Counted from the first letter of the stretch, positions 28,872 to 41,073 are shown. The stretch is 64,000 bases of DNA from Cohaesibacter haloalkalitolerans (GCF_003574655.1 NZ_QNUM01000005.1:248001-312000), one strand, 5' to 3'. Notes: a model not told the origin generated them from the sequence alone. Numbers and translations are program-made.

Positions 28872-29417
28872 ATGAAAAAATCTGCCCTTGCTTCCATGCT
28901 GTCGGCTGTTGTGGTCTGCGCAGGCATGTCTGCTTCTGCCTTGGCTCAGGACGCCAAAACGACCGCAGACGCCAATGCAGCCCAGCCGATCGCGGTTGAT
29001 ACGCATTTGCAGGCTGCCATTGCGGTCGTGAAACAGACCGGCACACTGCCTGCCTATTCAGACGCGCTTAGAAACGTCGTGATGAATTCCAAACGGTGGC
29101 TGATCCGCGAAAATCCGTCTGCTGAAAAGGACATCATTGCCACTGTCGACGAAATTGCACAGCAGTACAAGGACGACAATGACCAGATGGCCCAGTCGGT
29201 TGCCATCGCCTGGACGCGCTATCTGAAGGAAGACGAACTCAAGGAAGTGCTGGCCTTCTTCAAGACCCCGACCGGTCAGAAGTTCGCAAGCTACCAGCCG
29301 CGCATTCTTGGCGAATCCGTTCGCGGCCTTCAGGAGTTTACCGCGATCATGACGAACCTCATCGTCAAGGCAGCCAAGGAACAGCTGAACACCAAGGGCT
29401 ACAAATTCTCCGAATAG
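28872..29417 (+). CDS. Exported DUF2059 protein
   Basis: This 181-residue protein has a signal peptide (residues 1-25, cleavage after ALA). The DUF2059 domain covers about residues 95-165, with ELKEVLAFFKTPTGQKFASYQPRI as its core (here split as ELKEVLAFFKTPTG and QKFASYQP). The role is unknown and the location is periplasmic by its signal. The order rpiA - DUF2059 - gor recurs in Hyphomicrobiales to my knowledge. A terminator follows. Confidence 0.85.
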   Translation: MKKSALASMLSAVVVCAGMSASALAQDAKTTADANAAQPIAVDTHLQAAIAVVKQTGTLPAYSDALRNVVMNSKRWLIRENPSAEKDIIATVDEIAQQYKDDNDQMAQSVAIAWTRYLKEDELKEVLAFFKTPTGQKFASYQPRILGESVRGLQEFTAIMTNLIVKAAKEQLNTKGYKFSE

Positions 29418-29447
29418 GTGGATTGTGGTTGTTTGACACGATTTGAT

Positions 29448-29482
29448 AAGGCACGGGTCCGGAACGGGAGCCGTGCCTTTTT
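29448..29482 (+). terminator. Terminator after the DUF2059 gene
   Basis: AAGGCACGG (29448-29456) pairs with CCGTGCCTT (29471-29479), followed by T residues. This ends the rpiA-DUF2059 unit, so gor is transcribed separately. Confidence 0.85.
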
Positions 29483-29693
29483 CATGCCACGGGCTCGAGC
29501 GGGCTGTCGCCGTGCTTGGTAAGAATACGTTTGTGCGTGCGCAAGTTGAGAATTAATTTTCCGCGGGCTCTTTCATTCCTGCCCAGTCTCATTATGTTCA
29601 AGCCGGGAGACTGTTGGTGCAGCATGAAAAAGAGTATCCGTTCGTCCTTGCATCAGGATGCTTGCGGCTGTCAAAAATTGAAGAGGCAAGACT

Positions 29694-31073
29694 ATGAGCG
29701 ACTATGATTATGATCTGTTTGTGATCGGAGCGGGCTCCGGCGGTGTCCGGGCGGCCCGCATGGCCGCAACCTACGGCGCCAAGGTCGCCGTAGCCGAAGA
29801 ATATCGCGTCGGCGGGACATGTGTGATCCGTGGATGCGTGCCCAAGAAGCTCATGGTCTATGCGTCCAAATTTTCCCACGATTTTGCCGACGCCGCCGGG
29901 TTCGGCTGGACCGTTGGTGAAACCTCGTTCGACTGGTCGACGCTCATCCAGCGCAAGGATGCCGAGATCGATCGCCTCAATGGCCTCTACATCAAGAATC
30001 TCGAACGTCATAACGTCGAAATCATCCAGTCTCGTGCCGAAATTCAGGCACCGCACCGGATCTGGCTGTCCCGCGAGGAGCGTCACGTAACCGCCAAATA
30101 TATTCTGGTGGCAACCGGTGGTCGTCCGAACATGCCGCAGGACCTGCCCGGCGCTGAACATCTCATCACCTCCAACGAAGTCTTCCATCTGGACGAAATG
30201 CCCAAGCGTGTTGTCGTCGTTGGCGCTGGCTATATCGCCCTTGAATTTGCCTGCATCTTCAATGGCCTTGGCGCGAAAACCACCGTGCTTTACCGGGGCG
30301 AGGAAATTCTGCGTGGCTTTGATGACGAAATCCGTGCGACCCTGCACGAGGAAATGGAAGGGCGCGGCATCACCATCATCACCGAGGACAATCTGGCGTC
30401 CGTCGAGAAGCACGGCAACGGGCTTACGGTCAAGACGATTGCCGGTCGGACGCTTGAGGCCGATCAGGTGCTCTCGGCCATCGGCCGCTCGCCCTATACC
30501 AACGGTCTTGGCCTTAACAAGGTCGGTGTTGAGCTTGGTCGCAACGGTGCCATCAAGGTTGATGAGTATAACCGCACCAACGTGGATCACATCTTCGCCG
30601 TCGGCGACGTGACGGATCGGGTCAACCTCACGCCTGTCGCCATCCGGGAAGGGGCTGCGCTTGCAGAAACCCTGTTCAACAACAATCCCACCACCACGGA
30701 TTACGAGAATATCGCCACCGCCGTCTTCACCCAGCCCGAAATCGGCACGGTCGGCATGACGGAAGCGCAAGCCAAGGAGGCTTTCGGCAATCTTGACATC
30801 TATTCGGCCAAGTTCCGCCCGATGAAGAACACACTGGCGGGCAACGACGAAAAGATGCTGATGAAGATCATCGTCGCTGCTGACAGCGGCAAGGTGGTCG
30901 GCTGTCACATTCTTGGCCCCGATGCGGGCGAAATGTCCCAGCTTCTCGGCATCGCCATCAAGATGGGCGCGACCAAGGCCGACTTTGACGCAACGGTTGC
31001 CGTCCATCCAACAGCAGCCGAAGAGCTCGTCACCATGAAGGAACCGTCCCGGCGCGTGCGCAAGGACGGGTGA
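29694..31073 (+). CDS. gor: Glutathione-disulfide reductase
   Basis: This 459-residue FAD enzyme reduces oxidised glutathione with NADPH. The N-terminal FAD motif GAGSGGVRAARMAA is near residue 11 and the redox-active disulfide in GGTCVIRGCVPKKL near 43. The second Rossmann motif VVGAGYIALEFACIF is near 176, with Arg residues after it that favour NADPH. The C-terminal VAVHPTAAEELVTM supplies the His-Glu pair of the partner subunit. The GNAT gene starts 7 bp after the stop. Confidence 0.95.
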   Translation: MSDYDYDLFVIGAGSGGVRAARMAATYGAKVAVAEEYRVGGTCVIRGCVPKKLMVYASKFSHDFADAAGFGWTVGETSFDWSTLIQRKDAEIDRLNGLYIKNLERHNVEIIQSRAEIQAPHRIWLSREERHVTAKYILVATGGRPNMPQDLPGAEHLITSNEVFHLDEMPKRVVVVGAGYIALEFACIFNGLGAKTTVLYRGEEILRGFDDEIRATLHEEMEGRGITIITEDNLASVEKHGNGLTVKTIAGRTLEADQVLSAIGRSPYTNGLGLNKVGVELGRNGAIKVDEYNRTNVDHIFAVGDVTDRVNLTPVAIREGAALAETLFNNNPTTTDYENIATAVFTQPEIGTVGMTEAQAKEAFGNLDIYSAKFRPMKNTLAGNDEKMLMKIIVAADSGKVVGCHILGPDAGEMSQLLGIAIKMGATKADFDATVAVHPTAAEELVTMKEPSRRVRKDG

Positions 31074-31080
31074 TCCGAGC

Positions 31081-31644
31081 ATGCCATTGCCGCACAGCAT
31101 CAACGAAGAGGGGCGAGGAACATCCTTGTCTCTCTCGGCTGGGGATTTGACCTTCGGTCCGTTGTGCGGAGCCGATGTTGATGCGGCGACCCGCTGCGGC
31201 CTTGACGCATGGTGCAGCGTGATCGGCGGCAATTCCTTTGATTTTTCTGCCAATGACATCACGCAGATGGAGGCACAACTCCATGCCTTCATGATGTATT
31301 ATGCTGCCGGTCAGGCTGATCCGCATGATCTGCTGACCCTTGCCAAGGCTGATGGAGCCGTCGTCGGCTTCTGTGCGCTGGATTGTTCCACCTCCTACCT
31401 GTCGGACCTGTGTGTCGATCCGCTCTGGCAGAGGCAAGGGGTGGGTGCGGCTCTGATGGAGGATGCCCGCGGCAAGCTGCGTCAGGTGGGGCAGAACCAT
31501 TTGACGCTGGAGGTTTTTGCGCAAAACACCCGCGCTTGCAGCTTTTATCGCAAACAGGGGCTTGAGGTGATGGAACGCAAGGTGAAATATGATCCCCTGT
31601 TGAAACGCAATCTGCTTAAAATGGTGATGCGGCAGGTCTTGTAA
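31081..31644 (+). CDS. GNAT-family N-acetyltransferase
   Basis: This 187-residue protein has an acetyl-CoA binding core near residues 100-150: SYLSDLCVDPLWQRQGVG then AALMEDARGKLRQVGQNHLTLEVFAQN (cofactor loop and strand 5), followed by TRACSFYRKQGLEV. The substrate is unknown. It lies 7 bp after gor and is almost surely co-transcribed, so a role in thiol or gamma-glutamyl metabolism is possible. The first 25 residues look weak and the true start may be later. Confidence 0.85.
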   Translation: MPLPHSINEEGRGTSLSLSAGDLTFGPLCGADVDAATRCGLDAWCSVIGGNSFDFSANDITQMEAQLHAFMMYYAAGQADPHDLLTLAKADGAVVGFCALDCSTSYLSDLCVDPLWQRQGVGAALMEDARGKLRQVGQNHLTLEVFAQNTRACSFYRKQGLEVMERKVKYDPLLKRNLLKMVMRQVL

Positions 31645-31715
31645 ACGGTTTGATGCTTTTCAGCCAAGTCAACGACACGCTTGCCATTACCCGCCCTGAT
31701 ACTGGATAGATTATC

Positions 31716-32366
31716 GTGACATTTGAAGATCTTCTGGCAAACCCTTCCGATTGGGTTGCCTATTTCGGCTATGGCTCTCTGGTCAATGACAAAACAAGAA
31801 ATGGCGAAAGCTTTGGTGTGGCCGGACGGCTCAAGGGCTATCGTCGCCACTGGTCGATCTGGGAAGCCAGCCCGGAACGGCGCGCCTTCGGGATGCATGG
31901 AGCGGCCGCCCTTTCGGTAACCCCGAAACCCGGTGCCTATTGTGACGGGCTGTTGGTCTTTGATCAGAAGAGCCACCTGCCGCAGGTGGACATCAGGGAA
32001 GCGCACTATAGTCGTGTGAAGATCGACCTTGCTGATTTCCAGGCCGATCAACCGCTGCCAGACCAGATCGATTGCTATATCTATGTTGGTCAGCCAGCCC
32101 TCACCAGCAAGGCCGACCCCAAGTTCCCCATTCTGCAATCCTATATCGATGCGGTCATGCAGGGTTTTCTGCACAAGTTCGGCGAAGTCGGCATGATGCG
32201 GTTCGTCGAGGAAACTGATGGCTGGCACACACCGATTCTCAAGGACAGGGACAGGCCTTTCTACCCGCGCAGTGTCGAATTGTCGCTGGAAGAGGCGCGG
32301 CTGGTGGATCTCTATGTTTCAACCACCGGCGCTCCCATGGTAACACCAGACCAGTTGCTGCCCTGA
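31716..32366 (+). CDS. Gamma-glutamylcyclotransferase-like protein
   Basis: This 216-residue protein has the GGCT/AIG2 fold. The N-terminal substrate loop YFGYGSLVND is at residues 16-25, and IREAHYSRVKID near 89-100 should carry the catalytic Glu. Relatives release 5-oxoproline from gamma-glutamyl amino acids or glutathione. Translation starts at GTG 31716. Following gor and a GNAT gene, it suggests a short glutathione turnover group. The C-terminal half (after about residue 130) is longer than in the small cyclotransferases. Confidence 0.8.
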   Translation: MTFEDLLANPSDWVAYFGYGSLVNDKTRNGESFGVAGRLKGYRRHWSIWEASPERRAFGMHGAAALSVTPKPGAYCDGLLVFDQKSHLPQVDIREAHYSRVKIDLADFQADQPLPDQIDCYIYVGQPALTSKADPKFPILQSYIDAVMQGFLHKFGEVGMMRFVEETDGWHTPILKDRDRPFYPRSVELSLEEARLVDLYVSTTGAPMVTPDQLLP

Positions 32367-32632
32367 TACCGGCTTGGAAAGGCGTGTCCCCTGCCCCTGC
32401 AAGAGGGGCGCGATTGGCAGGACGCAGCCGATGAAAGTGGCCGTGAGACGGCAGCTCAGCGTCAGGAACTTGCAAAGAATGCTTATGGTGACTTGGCGGC
32501 GCCGGAAACTTTCGCTAAAAGCTTTGTTCAAACCGGGGCTGCGCATGCCATCGCATCCATGCACCACGCTGGCAGCTTGCCTTGCTGCATCTGGCGCACG
32601 CACCCCCTCCGACCGAAGGAAGGCCGAGCACC

Positions 32633-33334
32633 ATGACGATTATTGATTCCATTCGCAAGAGTGTGGTTCCCATTCATCCCGAAGGGCACAAGTTCATCGC
32701 GATCTTTGCCGTTATCACCGTCATTCTCGGCTGGTTCGTCTCGGCGCTGTTCTGGATCGGCCTGTTCCTGACGCTGTGGTGCTGCTACTTCTTCCGCGAT
32801 CCGGCCCGCGTGACCCCGCTGAAGAAGGGTCTCGTCATTTCTCCGGCCGATGGCATCGTTTCCGGCGTCGGGCTGGCAACACCTCCCAAGGAACTGGGCC
32901 TCAGCGATCAGCCAATGATGCGCGTCTCCGTTTTCATGAATGTCTTCAACGTTCATGTCAACCGTGCGCCGATCAAGGGCAGGGTGCGCAAGGTGGCTTA
33001 CAAGCCGGGCAAATTTCTCAACGCCGAACTCGACAAGGCCAGTGAGGACAATGAGCGTAACAGCTTGATTCTCGACACCGAATATGGTCCCGTCGGGGTA
33101 ACCCAGATTGCCGGTCTGATCGCCCGCCGCATCGTCTGCTGGACAGGTGAGGGCGAGGAACTGCCGGTTGGCGAACGCTTTGGCCTTATCCGCTTTGGCA
33201 GTCGCGTCGACGTCTACCTGCCGTCCTCCATTGTGCCGACAGTTGTTGTCGGCCAGACCATGATCGCCGGTGAATCCATTCTGGCAAACATGGAAGGCGA
33301 ACAGGGCGACATTGGCGCTCACAGAGAGCAGTAA
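32633..33334 (+). CDS. psd: Phosphatidylserine decarboxylase
   Basis: This 233-residue pro-enzyme makes phosphatidylethanolamine from phosphatidylserine at the inner membrane. It is of the short bacterial type. Two hydrophobic segments (about 20-55) precede the core with [12 protein letters not shown] near 77 and [14 protein letters not shown] near 103. The self-cleavage site is the Gly-Ser in [12 protein letters not shown] near 191; cleavage leaves a pyruvoyl group on the Ser. I placed the start at 32633, where family similarity begins. pssA follows after 78 bp. Confidence 0.94.
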   Translation: MTIIDSIRKSVVPIHPEGHKFIAIFAVITVILGWFVSALFWIGLFLTLWCCYFFRDPARVTPLKKGLVISPADGIVSGVGLATPPKELGLSDQPMMRVSVFMNVFNVHVNRAPIKGRVRKVAYKPGKFLNAELDKASEDNERNSLILDTEYGPVGVTQIAGLIARRIVCWTGEGEELPVGERFGLIRFGSRVDVYLPSSIVPTVVVGQTMIAGESILANMEGEQGDIGAHREQ

Positions 33335-33412
33335 TTGCTGACGGGCAGGGGCGGCAGAGCGGATTTTCGCAACGCTGGCCCGGCCATAACCAACCGCAGG
33401 ACAAAGTTCCAA

Positions 33413-34294
33413 ATGGCAGACGATCAAGATCATGGCATCAACAATCCGTTTCAGGCTTTTGATCCGGATGAAAACCCGAGACGGCGCTTCAAGGCGGTGC
33501 CCTTCCGGTTGATCGCGCCCAATCTGGTGACGCTGATGGCTTTGTGCGCCGGTCTGACGGGCATCCGCATGGCAATCGATGGCCGGTTTGAAACGGCGCT
33601 GGTCTCCATCGCTGCGGCTGCCTTTCTCGACGGTGTTGACGGTCGGGTGGCGCGGATGCTGAAGGGCACGTCGCGTTTCGGGGCAGAACTCGATTCTCTG
33701 ACGGACTTCGTCAATTTCGGCGTTGCGCCCGCCCTGATCCTCCATGTCTGGATCCTGCATGCCTTCCAGTCGATCGGCTGGATCGGCTCGCTGATTTTCG
33801 CCATCGCCATGGTGCTGCGTCTGGCGCGGTTCAACGTGGCGCTTGATGATCGTAACCAGCCTGCGTGGAAGAAGAATTTCTTTGTCGGTGTGCCAGCTCC
33901 CGCCGGAGCGTTGGCGGTGCTTGCGCCAATCTATCTGGAGCTGTCGGGCTTGCCCCATACGGATCTGGCCGCGCCGGTGGTGCTGATCTACACCATCCTC
34001 ATTGCCATGCTGGTGGTCTCGACCCTGCCGACCTATTCGGGCAAGACCATCGGTCTGCGCATTCCACGCGCCAATGTGCTGCCGCTGATCCTTGGTGTCG
34101 TGGCCGCTGTTGCCATCCTCTTTTCCTATCCGTGGATCACCATGACGGTGCTTGTGGCGGTCTATCTGGCATCGATCCCCTTTGCGCGGCGCTCCTGGTT
34201 CCTGCATGACCGTCAGATGCCCGATGACAATCCGATCACCGATGGCATGGTGGCCGACGCCAAGGATTGTGCCGAAGACGACAAGGACGACTAG
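33413..34294 (+). CDS. pssA: CDP-diacylglycerol-serine O-phosphatidyltransferase
   Basis: This 293-residue membrane enzyme makes phosphatidylserine, the substrate of the Psd protein encoded just upstream. The CDP-alcohol phosphatidyltransferase motif begins DGVDGRVARMLKGTSRFGAE and continues LDSLTDFVNFG near residues 80-110, with the metal-binding Asp residues. About eight hydrophobic segments follow. An acidic tail (DAKDCAEDDKDD) ends the protein. The ATG at 33413 is where family similarity starts. Confidence 0.94.
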   Translation: MADDQDHGINNPFQAFDPDENPRRRFKAVPFRLIAPNLVTLMALCAGLTGIRMAIDGRFETALVSIAAAAFLDGVDGRVARMLKGTSRFGAELDSLTDFVNFGVAPALILHVWILHAFQSIGWIGSLIFAIAMVLRLARFNVALDDRNQPAWKKNFFVGVPAPAGALAVLAPIYLELSGLPHTDLAAPVVLIYTILIAMLVVSTLPTYSGKTIGLRIPRANVLPLILGVVAAVAILFSYPWITMTVLVAVYLASIPFARRSWFLHDRQMPDDNPITDGMVADAKDCAEDDKDD

Positions 34295-34338
34295 AGGCGC
34301 AACGGCACTCTCTCCTTGTAGCATCATGATTGATACGA

Positions 34339-34382
34339 CAAAGGCCCCTTTTCGCGCCGGGAGTAGCGAAAAGGGGCCTTTG
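34339..34382. terminator. Perfect 17-bp inverted repeat between convergent genes
   Basis: Bases 34339-34355 and 34366-34382 are exact reverse complements around a 10-nt loop. The hairpin lies between pssA (plus) and the convergent PadR gene (minus). There is no long T-run beyond it, but runs of T and A within the arms make a bidirectional terminator the simplest reading. Confidence 0.75.
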
Positions 34383-34428
34383 CTTGTCTCCGGTCAGGTT
34401 GACCGGAGTATGTGTTGCGTCGGCTTGG

Positions 34429-35238
34429 CTAGAGGTCTTCGGCCAACTGCAACAGCTTCTGAACGATCTTGCTCGAAGCCGCAGGGTCCTGCTTGATCCG
34501 CTCTGCCGCGGTCTCGCGCAGATTGAGAAGGGCGGTCTCGACGCTGAGCGGCAAGGAGGGAGCTGCCCGCTGGCTGCTTTCGCTTTCCTGCCTTGCCCGG
34601 TCTCCCATCGCCTTGAGAAGATCGAGGATGCGAGTGACCTCTGAGCGCTGTTCTTCCAGTTGGGTAGATCCTTCCGGAGTGATGGCATACCGCTTCTTGT
34701 TGCCTTCCGTCTCGACATTGCACTGCCCGGCTTCTTCCAGATAGGTCAAGGTCGGATAGATCACACCCGGGCTGGGAGCGTAGGAGCCATTGGTCAGGGT
34801 CTCCACTTCCTTGATGATATCATAGCCGTGGCGGGGTTCCTGCTCGATAAGGGCGAGGGCCAGAAGGCGGATGTCACCCTGACCAAGAAACCGTCCACGT
34901 CGCTGGCCACGGCCGTCGCCACCGCCGCCAGATCGACCGCCAGGACCGCCGTGGCGCCCTCGTGGGCCGCCGCCCATGAAGCCGGGATGGAAAGGCCCGC
35001 CCTCGGGAGAGCCCCATACCTCGGGGCCTCTTCCTCTTTCCTGACCACAGCGACTTTCATCACGCCATCTGTTGCCGCGACCGCCTTGAAAGGCGTCGCC
35101 CAATCCATCAGCAAGTCCATAATCAGGGCCATCACCTCGGCGTCCATTGGCGTTCATGCGTCCATGCGGACCGCGGTTGTCGCAGTTATTGCGCCAACGC
35201 CCGCCGCTACGCATCTCTTGAAAATTCTGTTCTCTCAT
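34429..35238 (-). CDS. PadR-family regulator with Gly/Arg-rich N-terminal extension (YqjI-like)
   Basis: This 269-residue protein has a disordered head of about 115 residues rich in Gly, Arg, Asn and Asp (RGG-like runs such as GGRSGGGGDGRGQRRGR). A PadR winged helix (about 115-200) follows: LGQGDIRLLALALIEQEPRH, GYDIIKEVETLTNGSYAPS, PGVIYPTLTYLEEAG. The C-terminal helices (205-265) should form the dimer. The core resembles E. coli YqjI, whose head is His/Cys-rich and binds nickel; here the head has few His and two Cys. ATG at 35238 has GGAG upstream. Two identical palindromes lie before it. It is divergent in role from, but on the same strand as, the RND operon upstream. Confidence 0.88.
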   Translation of the reverse strand: MREQNFQEMRSGGRWRNNCDNRGPHGRMNANGRRGDGPDYGLADGLGDAFQGGRGNRWRDESRCGQERGRGPEVWGSPEGGPFHPGFMGGGPRGRHGGPGGRSGGGGDGRGQRRGRFLGQGDIRLLALALIEQEPRHGYDIIKEVETLTNGSYAPSPGVIYPTLTYLEEAGQCNVETEGNKKRYAITPEGSTQLEEQRSEVTRILDLLKAMGDRARQESESSQRAAPSLPLSVETALLNLRETAAERIKQDPAASSKIVQKLLQLAEDL

Positions 35239-35262
35239 TGGTTTCTCCAAATAGATATAACT

Positions 35263-35312
35263 AAGATATATCTTAAATAGCGCGGTTCGTTCAAACTATC
35301 AAGATATATCTT
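35263..35312. promoter_or_regulatory. Two identical 12-bp palindromes, likely PadR operator
   Basis: AAGATATATCTT occurs at 35263-35274 and again at 35301-35312, 38 bp apart, 25 bp upstream of the YqjI-like gene. GATATATC cores are usual for PadR-family operators. Autoregulation is the obvious reading. Confidence 0.65.
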
Positions 35313-35328
35313 CAATATATTTTCGAAC

Positions 35329-35363
35329 AAAAAAAGACCCATCAGTGAATCCGCTGACGGGCC
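35329..35363 (-). terminator. Terminator of the RND efflux operon
   Basis: GGCCCGTCAG (35363-35354 on the minus strand) pairs with CTGATGGGTC (35345-35336), followed by a run of T. Two positions are G-U pairs in the minus-strand RNA but mismatches in the plus-strand RNA, so the structure serves the minus strand. It lies between the RND gene and the PadR operator. Confidence 0.8.
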
Positions 35364-35398
35364 TTGTCTTTTTAAACCGCTTGGCTGGAGAAAACCGA

Positions 35399-38619
<3,221 letters not shown>

Positions 38620-38620
<1 letters not shown>

Positions 38621-39783
38621 CAGTTCGGCTCCCCGCCACTGGTCTTGCCATCTGCCTTGCTGGCCGTCTTGTTCGCAGTGCCGTTCTCAGACATCACGTC
38701 AGCGGGAACGGGCACCACCTTCTGGCCGGATTTGACATATTCCTGACCAACTGTGATGAGGTCCACTTCGTCGGGCAGCCCCGTGAGCCAGACGCCATTT
38801 TCGTCATTGGAAACGATATTGACCGGCGCGAACAGGGCTGTATCGCCAACAACCTGCATGGCACCGACAATGCCCTCGTCTGACAGGGTCAGCAATGCCG
38901 GGCTCATCAGATGGGCCTTGATTGGCGGCAGGGCGAGATTGGCAATGGCCGTCACGCCGTCGCGCAGCGAGCGGTCGGGATTGGGGATCTCGACTTCGAC
39001 AAGGAAGGTTCGTGTTTCCACATCGGAGACAGAGCTGACAAAGCGTACGCGGCCTTCGGTCTTCTCGCCGGTGACCAGATTGACCTCAGCCTTGTTGCCC
39101 ACTTCAACCTGGGCAATATCGCGCTCGGAGACCTGACCGACAACCAGCATCGGGTCCGGGTTCACGAGCTCGGCGCAGGCCCCGCCAATACTTAGCTGAT
39201 CGCCGATTTCGGCGATATCGCCCTGCACCAGACCGTCAACGGGGGCAAGTATGTTGGTGCGGTCAAGTTCAAGAGCCGCTTCCTTGACACCGGCAATCGC
39301 CGCATCACGCGAGGCGCGCAGAGCTGCCAGCTGGGTCTTGGAGGCAAATCCCTTGGTTGCCAGTGTCTCCTTGGCCTGAAGGTCGAATTCGGCCTGTTCA
39401 AGGGCAGCTCTGGCCTTGGCCAGACTTGCCTCCCGCGAGCCGATGTCGAGTTTGCACAGGAGATCGCCCTTGTGCACCCACTGGCCCTTTTCAACGGCGA
39501 TCGACTGGACGATGGCCGAAGTTTCTGCGCGTACCGTCACCTTCGTATCGGCTTCTGTGCGGCCGCGAATGGTCAGGGTGGATAGTCTCGGCTTGGCAGA
39601 AAAATGCTGAACCGCGACACGGAAGAGCGCATTCTCCTGATTTTCAGTACGAACGGCGGGAGGCGGGGTTGCCTCGGCCGTTTCCTGACCGCTGAAGACG
39701 GCTTCTCCGGTTGCCATCCATCCAACGATCCCAGCAGTACACAGCAGCGCCAGGCCGTATGAGCCTTTCAGTCGCAACGCCAT
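38620..39783 (-). CDS. RND efflux periplasmic adaptor (membrane fusion protein)
   Basis: This 387-residue protein has an N-terminal membrane anchor or signal (residues 5-25). Barrel-sandwich/lipoyl halves lie near 70-105 (VEKGQWVHKGDLLCKLDIGS) and 185-205 (ILAPVDGLVQGDIAEIGDQL), joined by a helical hairpin (105-180). Beta-barrel and membrane-proximal domains follow. It links the inner membrane pump to an outer membrane channel. The start is ATG at 39783; the longer frame adds 29 residues without export character. It is translationally coupled to the permease by TGATG. Confidence 0.93.
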
Positions 39784-39894
39784 GGGGTAGTCCCTCGCTA
39801 TCGGCGCCCCACAGGAATTGGGGCAATAGGTCAAATCAAATGAAAGCCGCAGGCAGATCTTGCGCTCCACGACAATTCGGCTTCAAAATTTATG

Positions 39895-40503
39895 TTATTC
39901 ACTCAGACCGGTCTGTGCTTGCGGTTTGGTCTGGTTGCCTTGTCTTGCGATTTCAACCAGAGCTTCACCATGCATCTTCAGATAGTCAATGCTGGCCTGA
40001 ACACAATAGAGCCCGTAGCTCTTTGCCCATTCAGCCGCCTGGAGATCCAGCTCGTTGCGGCCACAATCACTTGGCTCCAGATCAGTCTGAAGCTCGGATT
40101 CGTTACATGAAGAGATGAGTGCAAGCTCTTCATTCAGTTGTTGAACCTGTCTGTCGATTGCCTCTCTTATCGCGTCGGGTCCGATAAGGCGTGCAAACAA
40201 CGATATAAGTAGGAATTCGGACTTGTAGATATCTGGCCGATGAGGCTGCAAAAGCTCATCGAACAGAGCCCTCCGACCGCTCTCGGTGATGGAATAGACC
40301 TTGCGCGCCGGCTTGCCTTCTTCGGCAACATGGCGGCAGGTGACCAGTCCTTCCGTTTCCAGCTTGTTCAATGCAGGATAGATCGAACCATATGACGCGT
40401 CGATGAAGAAGCTGAAATTGCCCTCCGTCGAGAATTTGCGGATGTCATAGCCGGTTCTGTCGGAACAGTATAGGATGGCAAGACAGATGCTGCGAACATT
40501 CAT
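39895..40503 (-). CDS. PadR-family transcriptional regulator of the RND operon
   Basis: This 202-residue protein has an N-terminal PadR winged helix (residues 1-85): ICLAILYCSDRTGYDIRKFS, IDASYGSIYPALNKLETEGL. The C-terminal Vir-type helical domain (about 90-185) carries several Cys residues (SCNESE, SDCGRNE, LYCVQ). It is the first gene of the PadR-adaptor-permease group, with 111 bp to the adaptor start. A large palindrome 78 bp upstream is its likely operator. Cysteines could sense a thiol-reactive inducer; this is inference. Confidence 0.9.
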   Translation of the reverse strand: MNVRSICLAILYCSDRTGYDIRKFSTEGNFSFFIDASYGSIYPALNKLETEGLVTCRHVAEEGKPARKVYSITESGRRALFDELLQPHRPDIYKSEFLLISLFARLIGPDAIREAIDRQVQQLNEELALISSCNESELQTDLEPSDCGRNELDLQAAEWAKSYGLYCVQASIDYLKMHGEALVEIARQGNQTKPQAQTGLSE

Positions 40504-40580
40504 TGGTCAATCCGTTGGTTTGGCTACGGCCCTCGAAACTCACGATTTCAGTATCAAGGCGTATATCTAAAGTCTATATA

Positions 40581-40619
40581 ACGATTTGATATATGTGTCT
40601 AGTGAATATATCAAATCGT
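40581..40619. promoter_or_regulatory. Perfect palindrome with 14-bp arms, likely PadR operator
   Basis: ACGATTTGATATAT (40581-40594) and ATATATCAAATCGT (40606-40619) are exact reverse complements with an 11-bp spacer. The centre is 97 bp upstream of the padR start. The half-sites hold GATATAT/ATATATC as in the other PadR operator of the window, but the flanks differ, so the two regulators may have separate sites. Confidence 0.7.
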
Positions 40620-40782
40620 CATATCTGCGGGGCATGGAGTCTCCATTTTGTGATGGTCGGTTGCCTCATGGTCTGATTTACAGCTAGGGAAAACTGATTA
40701 TAGTTGCGAGGCTTTGCATGAATGGTTGTAGAACGATCAGTTGCCTCGGCTTCAGGCCTTCGAAACAAGGAACGCATTACCC

Positions 40783-41073
40783 ATGCCAATAACGGATCTG
40801 GTACCGCCGTCGCGTCGACAGGAAAAAGGGGTGAAAGGTGTTTTCAGCAATCCCCTCATGCGGCTGCTGGCGATCAACTGGCTGATTGGATTTGCCGCGA
40901 CTGTGCTGATCTTCTGCGGCCTGCTGCTGACAAATGCCGCAGGACTTCAGGACCTTATTTTCAACAGTGAAGAGCCCTGGATACCGATGGCGCTGCTGTT
41001 CTTTGGCCTACTGATCACCATCTGCAGTGTGGCCATGGGGGCGGCGGTCATGAGCCTGCCCAAGGACGACTGA
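40783..41073 (+). CDS. Small membrane protein of unknown function
   Basis: This 96-residue protein has two hydrophobic segments (about 30-52 and 64-88) joined by a short loop, and a basic N-terminus (PPSRRQEKGVKG). I do not recognise the family. The start at 40783 has AAGGA 11 nt upstream; a TTG at 40741 would add 14 residues but lacks a ribosome site. It is divergent from the RND operon regulator, with the large palindrome in between, so it could share that control. Confidence 0.65.
   Translation: MPITDLVPPSRRQEKGVKGVFSNPLMRLLAINWLIGFAATVLIFCGLLLTNAAGLQDLIFNSEEPWIPMALLFFGLLITICSVAMGAAVMSLPKDD

Noticed and set aside
29598-31292. 564-codon open frame on the minus strand
   Set aside because: It is antisense to gor and to the start of the GNAT gene.
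32528-34327. 599-codon open frame on the minus strand
   Set aside because: It lies opposite psd and pssA, both with clear families; rich in His, Gln and Arg like other shadows.
34339-34382. Perfect 17-bp inverted repeat as a trace of a mobile element
   Set aside because: No transposase, no target duplication, and the position between two convergent gene ends fits a terminator.
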